Of a stretch of 64,000 nt of DNA, positions 62,238 to 64,000 are shown piece by piece. Source of the DNA: Nonomuraea purpurea (lineage in GTDB: Bacteria; Actinomycetota; Actinomycetes; Streptosporangiales; Streptosporangiaceae); assembly GCF_042650645.1 (NCBI RefSeq), contig NZ_JBHSBI010000008.1, positions 248,001 through 312,000 of the forward strand, written 5' to 3'. Under the pieces are notes generated by a model. The model was not told where the DNA came from. It worked only from the letters and a program-made list of their open reading frames with translations, and did no database searches. The translations under genes were made by a program, and so were the position numbers. The first letter of the stretch is position 1. Every line of letters starts with the position of its first letter.

Positions 62238-62750
62238 GTGGACCTGCAACTGGACGGCCTCCAAGTTTCCTTCGACCACACGGCCGTGGCCGCTCCCCGG
62301 ATCAGGGATCTGCTGCCGCTCTACCGTGACCTCCTCGGCGGCACCCATCGGGGCGGGGGCGGCGACAACCGGACCGCCGGTTACCGCACCCTGCAGCTCA
62401 CCTACGCCAACGGCGGCAGGGTCGAGCTCATGGAGCCCCTGGCCGACTCGACGTTCTTCGACAGTTTCTTCGAGCTCACCCGGGGCCGGGGCGGCGTCCA
62501 CCACCTCAATTTCCACGTCGACGACCTGGACGCGGCCGTGGCGGCGCTGACCGCGCGCGGCTACCGCCTGCACGGCCTCAACCGGTCGAATCCGCGGTGG
62601 CGGGAGGTGTTCCTGCACCCGAAGGAGGCACATGGCGTGCTGGTGCAGCTCGCCCAGCCGGGGCCGCGCGAGCCGGGGGAGCGGCGGCCGACGTTGGAGG
62701 AGGTGCTGGCCGGGCGGGGCAGGAACGGCAACGGCGTGTCGAGTCCTTGA
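62238..62750 (+). CDS. VOC-superfamily protein (methylmalonyl-CoA epimerase/glyoxalase-like)
   Basis: 170 residues from GTG 62238 (GCGAGGA 10 nt upstream). One VOC fold of two beta-alpha-beta-beta-beta modules: SFDHTAVAAPRIRDLLPLYR with metal His, RTLQLTYANGGRVELMEPL with Glu, GGVHHLNFHVDDLDAAVAAL with second His, HPKEAHGVLVQLAQPG with last Glu. This His/Glu metal set fits epimerase or glyoxalase-type enzymes. Tail P/G/R-rich. Reaction not assignable. Confidence 0.83.
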   Translation: MDLQLDGLQVSFDHTAVAAPRIRDLLPLYRDLLGGTHRGGGGDNRTAGYRTLQLTYANGGRVELMEPLADSTFFDSFFELTRGRGGVHHLNFHVDDLDAAVAALTARGYRLHGLNRSNPRWREVFLHPKEAHGVLVQLAQPGPREPGERRPTLEEVLAGRGRNGNGVSSP

Positions 62751-62852
62751 GCGCGGGTGGCGTGGCCGGGGGTCCTGCCGTCGTACGTGCTGCTCATCGG
62801 TGTGGTGGTGGGCGGCGTGGACGGCTCCGCTCCCGCCGCCTGGGAAAACCCG

Positions 62853-62862
62853 ATTCTAGAAT
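62853..62862. promoter_or_regulatory. Palindrome ATTCTAGAAT over the tetR -10
   Basis: Perfect 10-bp palindrome containing TAGAAT (62857-62862), 6 nt before the tetR ATG. It shares CGATTCTAG with the palindrome before the VOC gene and so looks like the autoregulatory site. Confidence 0.6.
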
Positions 62863-62868
62863 GCTGGA

Positions 62869-63480
62869 ATGGCACGCAAGTCCTCGTGGGAGTGGAGTCG
62901 TACGGCCCAGACGCGCAAGATCATGCTGCAGGCCGCTCGCGAGGTCTTCAGCGAGCACGGCTTCGCCGACTCCAGCGTCTCCGAGGTCGTCGCCCGCGCC
63001 GGGTCCAGCGTCGGGAGCCTCTACCACCACTTCGGCGGCAAGACGGAGCTGTTCCTGGCTCTGTACGAGGACCACCAGGCGGCGCACGAACAGGCCTCGG
63101 CTGCCGGCGTCGCCAAGGCCAAGAAGGATGGGGTGGGCGACCCGGTCGAGCTGCTGATCGCCGGGGCCCGCGCCTACCTCGCCGGCGCGTGGGAGCGGCG
63201 CGACCTTGTCCGGCTCTTCATCGACGGGGACGGCCCGCCCGGCTTCGAGCTGATCCGCCGCACGCGGGGACGGGAGTGGGTGCGTCAGAACGCCGTGCTG
63301 CTGGGGGCGGGCGGCGATCCGCTCGACCGGTTCACGGTGGCGGTGCTGACCAGCATCATCGGCGAGGCGGCCAGGGAGGTGGCCACCTCCGACACGGAGG
63401 AGGAGGCCCAGGAGGTCATCGACGCCGCCATGACCCTGATCCGCCGCCTCGACCCCCTGCGGGTCCTGGACGAAACCTGA
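62869..63480 (+). CDS. TetR-family regulator (probably leaderless)
   Basis: 203 residues from ATG 62869. HTH MLQAAREVFSEHGFADSSVS plus EVVARAGSSVGSLYHHFGGK, then a TetR_C-type domain. No SD; a TAGAAT -10 ends 6 nt before the ATG, so transcription probably starts at the A of ATG. The operator-like palindrome overlaps this -10, implying autorepression, and its relative before the VOC gene suggests co-regulation of the module. Confidence 0.87.
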   Translation: MARKSSWEWSRTAQTRKIMLQAAREVFSEHGFADSSVSEVVARAGSSVGSLYHHFGGKTELFLALYEDHQAAHEQASAAGVAKAKKDGVGDPVELLIAGARAYLAGAWERRDLVRLFIDGDGPPGFELIRRTRGREWVRQNAVLLGAGGDPLDRFTVAVLTSIIGEAAREVATSDTEEEAQEVIDAAMTLIRRLDPLRVLDET

Positions 63481-63518
63481 CGTCGGGCCATCCGGCAAAG
63501 CCAGGTACGGTTGCGGAC

Positions 63519-63938
63519 GTGGTTGAACGCACCCAGGCCCATCGGCACGTCTTTCTACGAACGGTGAGATTCGCCGACATCGACTCCCAAGGACACGTGA
63601 ACAACGTGCGCTTCCTCGACTACCTCGAGGACGCCCGTTTCGGCATGTTCCACATCGATCCGTACAACGCGGGCGATGCGCCGTTCAAGGGCCTGGTGGT
63701 GACCCGGCACGAGGTCGACTACCGCCGTCCGCTCGGCTTCCGCGCCGCGCCGGTGCGCGTCGAGACGTGGGTGACGCAGGTTGGGGCGGTGCGGTTTACG
63801 CTCCAGTACGAGATTCGCGATGACGAAGCCCTCTATGTGACGGCCACGTCCGTCTTGGCGGCCTACGACGTCGAGCGGGCCGCGCCGCGACGCCTCAACT
63901 CAGGGGAGCTGGCCTACCTCAAGCGCTTTTGCGAATGA
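63519..63938 (+). CDS. Hotdog-fold acyl-CoA thioesterase (4HBT type)
   Basis: 139 residues from GTG 63519; no SD, but TACGGT lies 7 nt upstream, suggesting leaderless expression. 4-hydroxybenzoyl-CoA thioesterase pattern: VRFADIDSQGHVNNVRFLDY with catalytic Asp in FADID, then VVTRHEVDYRRPLGF. It hydrolyses acyl-CoA thioesters. It overlaps the next gene (ATGA). Confidence 0.87.
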   Translation: MVERTQAHRHVFLRTVRFADIDSQGHVNNVRFLDYLEDARFGMFHIDPYNAGDAPFKGLVVTRHEVDYRRPLGFRAAPVRVETWVTQVGAVRFTLQYEIRDDEALYVTATSVLAAYDVERAAPRRLNSGELAYLKRFCE

Positions 63939-64000
63939 ACCGCTGGGTGATGCTGGCGCTGGGGGTCAACGCCCACGCCAGTGTCACGCTGGGGCTGTTC
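63935..64000 (+). CDS. Membrane protein, probably transporter (3' cut by window edge)
   Basis: ATG 63935 overlaps the thioesterase stop (ATGA). The 22 visible codons (MNRWVMLALGVNAHASVTLG and onward) form the first hydrophobic helix, in the style of MFS permeases. Family not provable from this fragment. Confidence 0.5.
   Translation, partial: MNRWVMLALGVNAHASVTLGLF

Overview
This is high-GC actinomycete chromosome with densely packed genes and frequent ATGA/GTGA stop-start overlaps. F420-type enzymes (a deazaflavin-dependent nitroreductase and an LLM oxidoreductase), GTG/TTG starts, probable leaderless promoters, a DUF5708-like membrane protein, a Methyltransf_19-type methyltransferase and a cytochrome P450 suggest a filamentous actinobacterium. 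Streptosporangiaceae (Nonomuraea-like) is my best guess, by inference only. No rRNA, tRNA, CRISPR array, transposase or phage gene was seen.

Layout. 1-8.1 kb: a 5'-truncated metallophosphoesterase, a HupE/UreJ-like membrane protein, a secreted GH53 galactanase with its own LacI-type palindrome, small conserved genes, an anti-sigma-type ATPase preceded by a perfect CebR-type palindrome, a SAM methyltransferase, an APH-family kinase and an S1 protease-like protein lacking its catalytic-His segment. 8.2-17.1 kb: two DUF488-type proteins, a Ddn-like reductase, a TetR/ABC exporter module, an AlkA-like glycosylase, and a ferredoxin-reductase fusion overlapping a P450. 17.2-24.9 kb: an MT0933-like antitoxin, cobQ, a quinone oxidoreductase, and a DUF6504-dnaE2 operon behind a LexA-box-like site. 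24.1-31.1 kb: a HutC-type regulator diverging from a four-gene ABC importer operon that ends in a HAD phosphatase and a transmembrane Ser/Thr kinase. 31.1-37 kb: TetR, virginiamycin B lyase, a DUF4328 protein, an orphan response regulator and a two-gene ABC exporter. 37-43.3 kb: an LLM oxidoreductase, a secreted sulfatase, and a FadR-type regulator diverging from lutABC with a double operator between them. 43.3-51.5 kb: a baeRF/Vms1-type protein, a DUF2795 protein, a double GNAT, then a cobalamin cluster (cobL, cbiX-like, cobT, an agmatinase, cysG). 51.5-55.5 kb: two overlapping dynamin-like GTPases. 55.5-62.2 kb: an SSB with a very long tail, a membrane GGDEF protein and ettA, separated by low-complexity, repeat-rich intergenic DNA. 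62.2-64 kb: a VOC protein, TetR, a hotdog thioesterase and the start of a membrane protein, probably a transporter, with related palindromes before the first two.

How it fits together. The clearest functional units are lactate oxidation (lutABC and regulator), B12/siroheme synthesis (cobQ plus the 46-51.5 kb cluster), SOS mutagenesis (dnaE2) and solute import (24.9-28.8 kb). No single locus is certainly a new system. The most unusual signals are a CbiX-like protein missing both catalytic histidines, an unequal dynamin-like GTPase pair, and an SOS-type dnaE2 operon without imuA'/imuB in the window.
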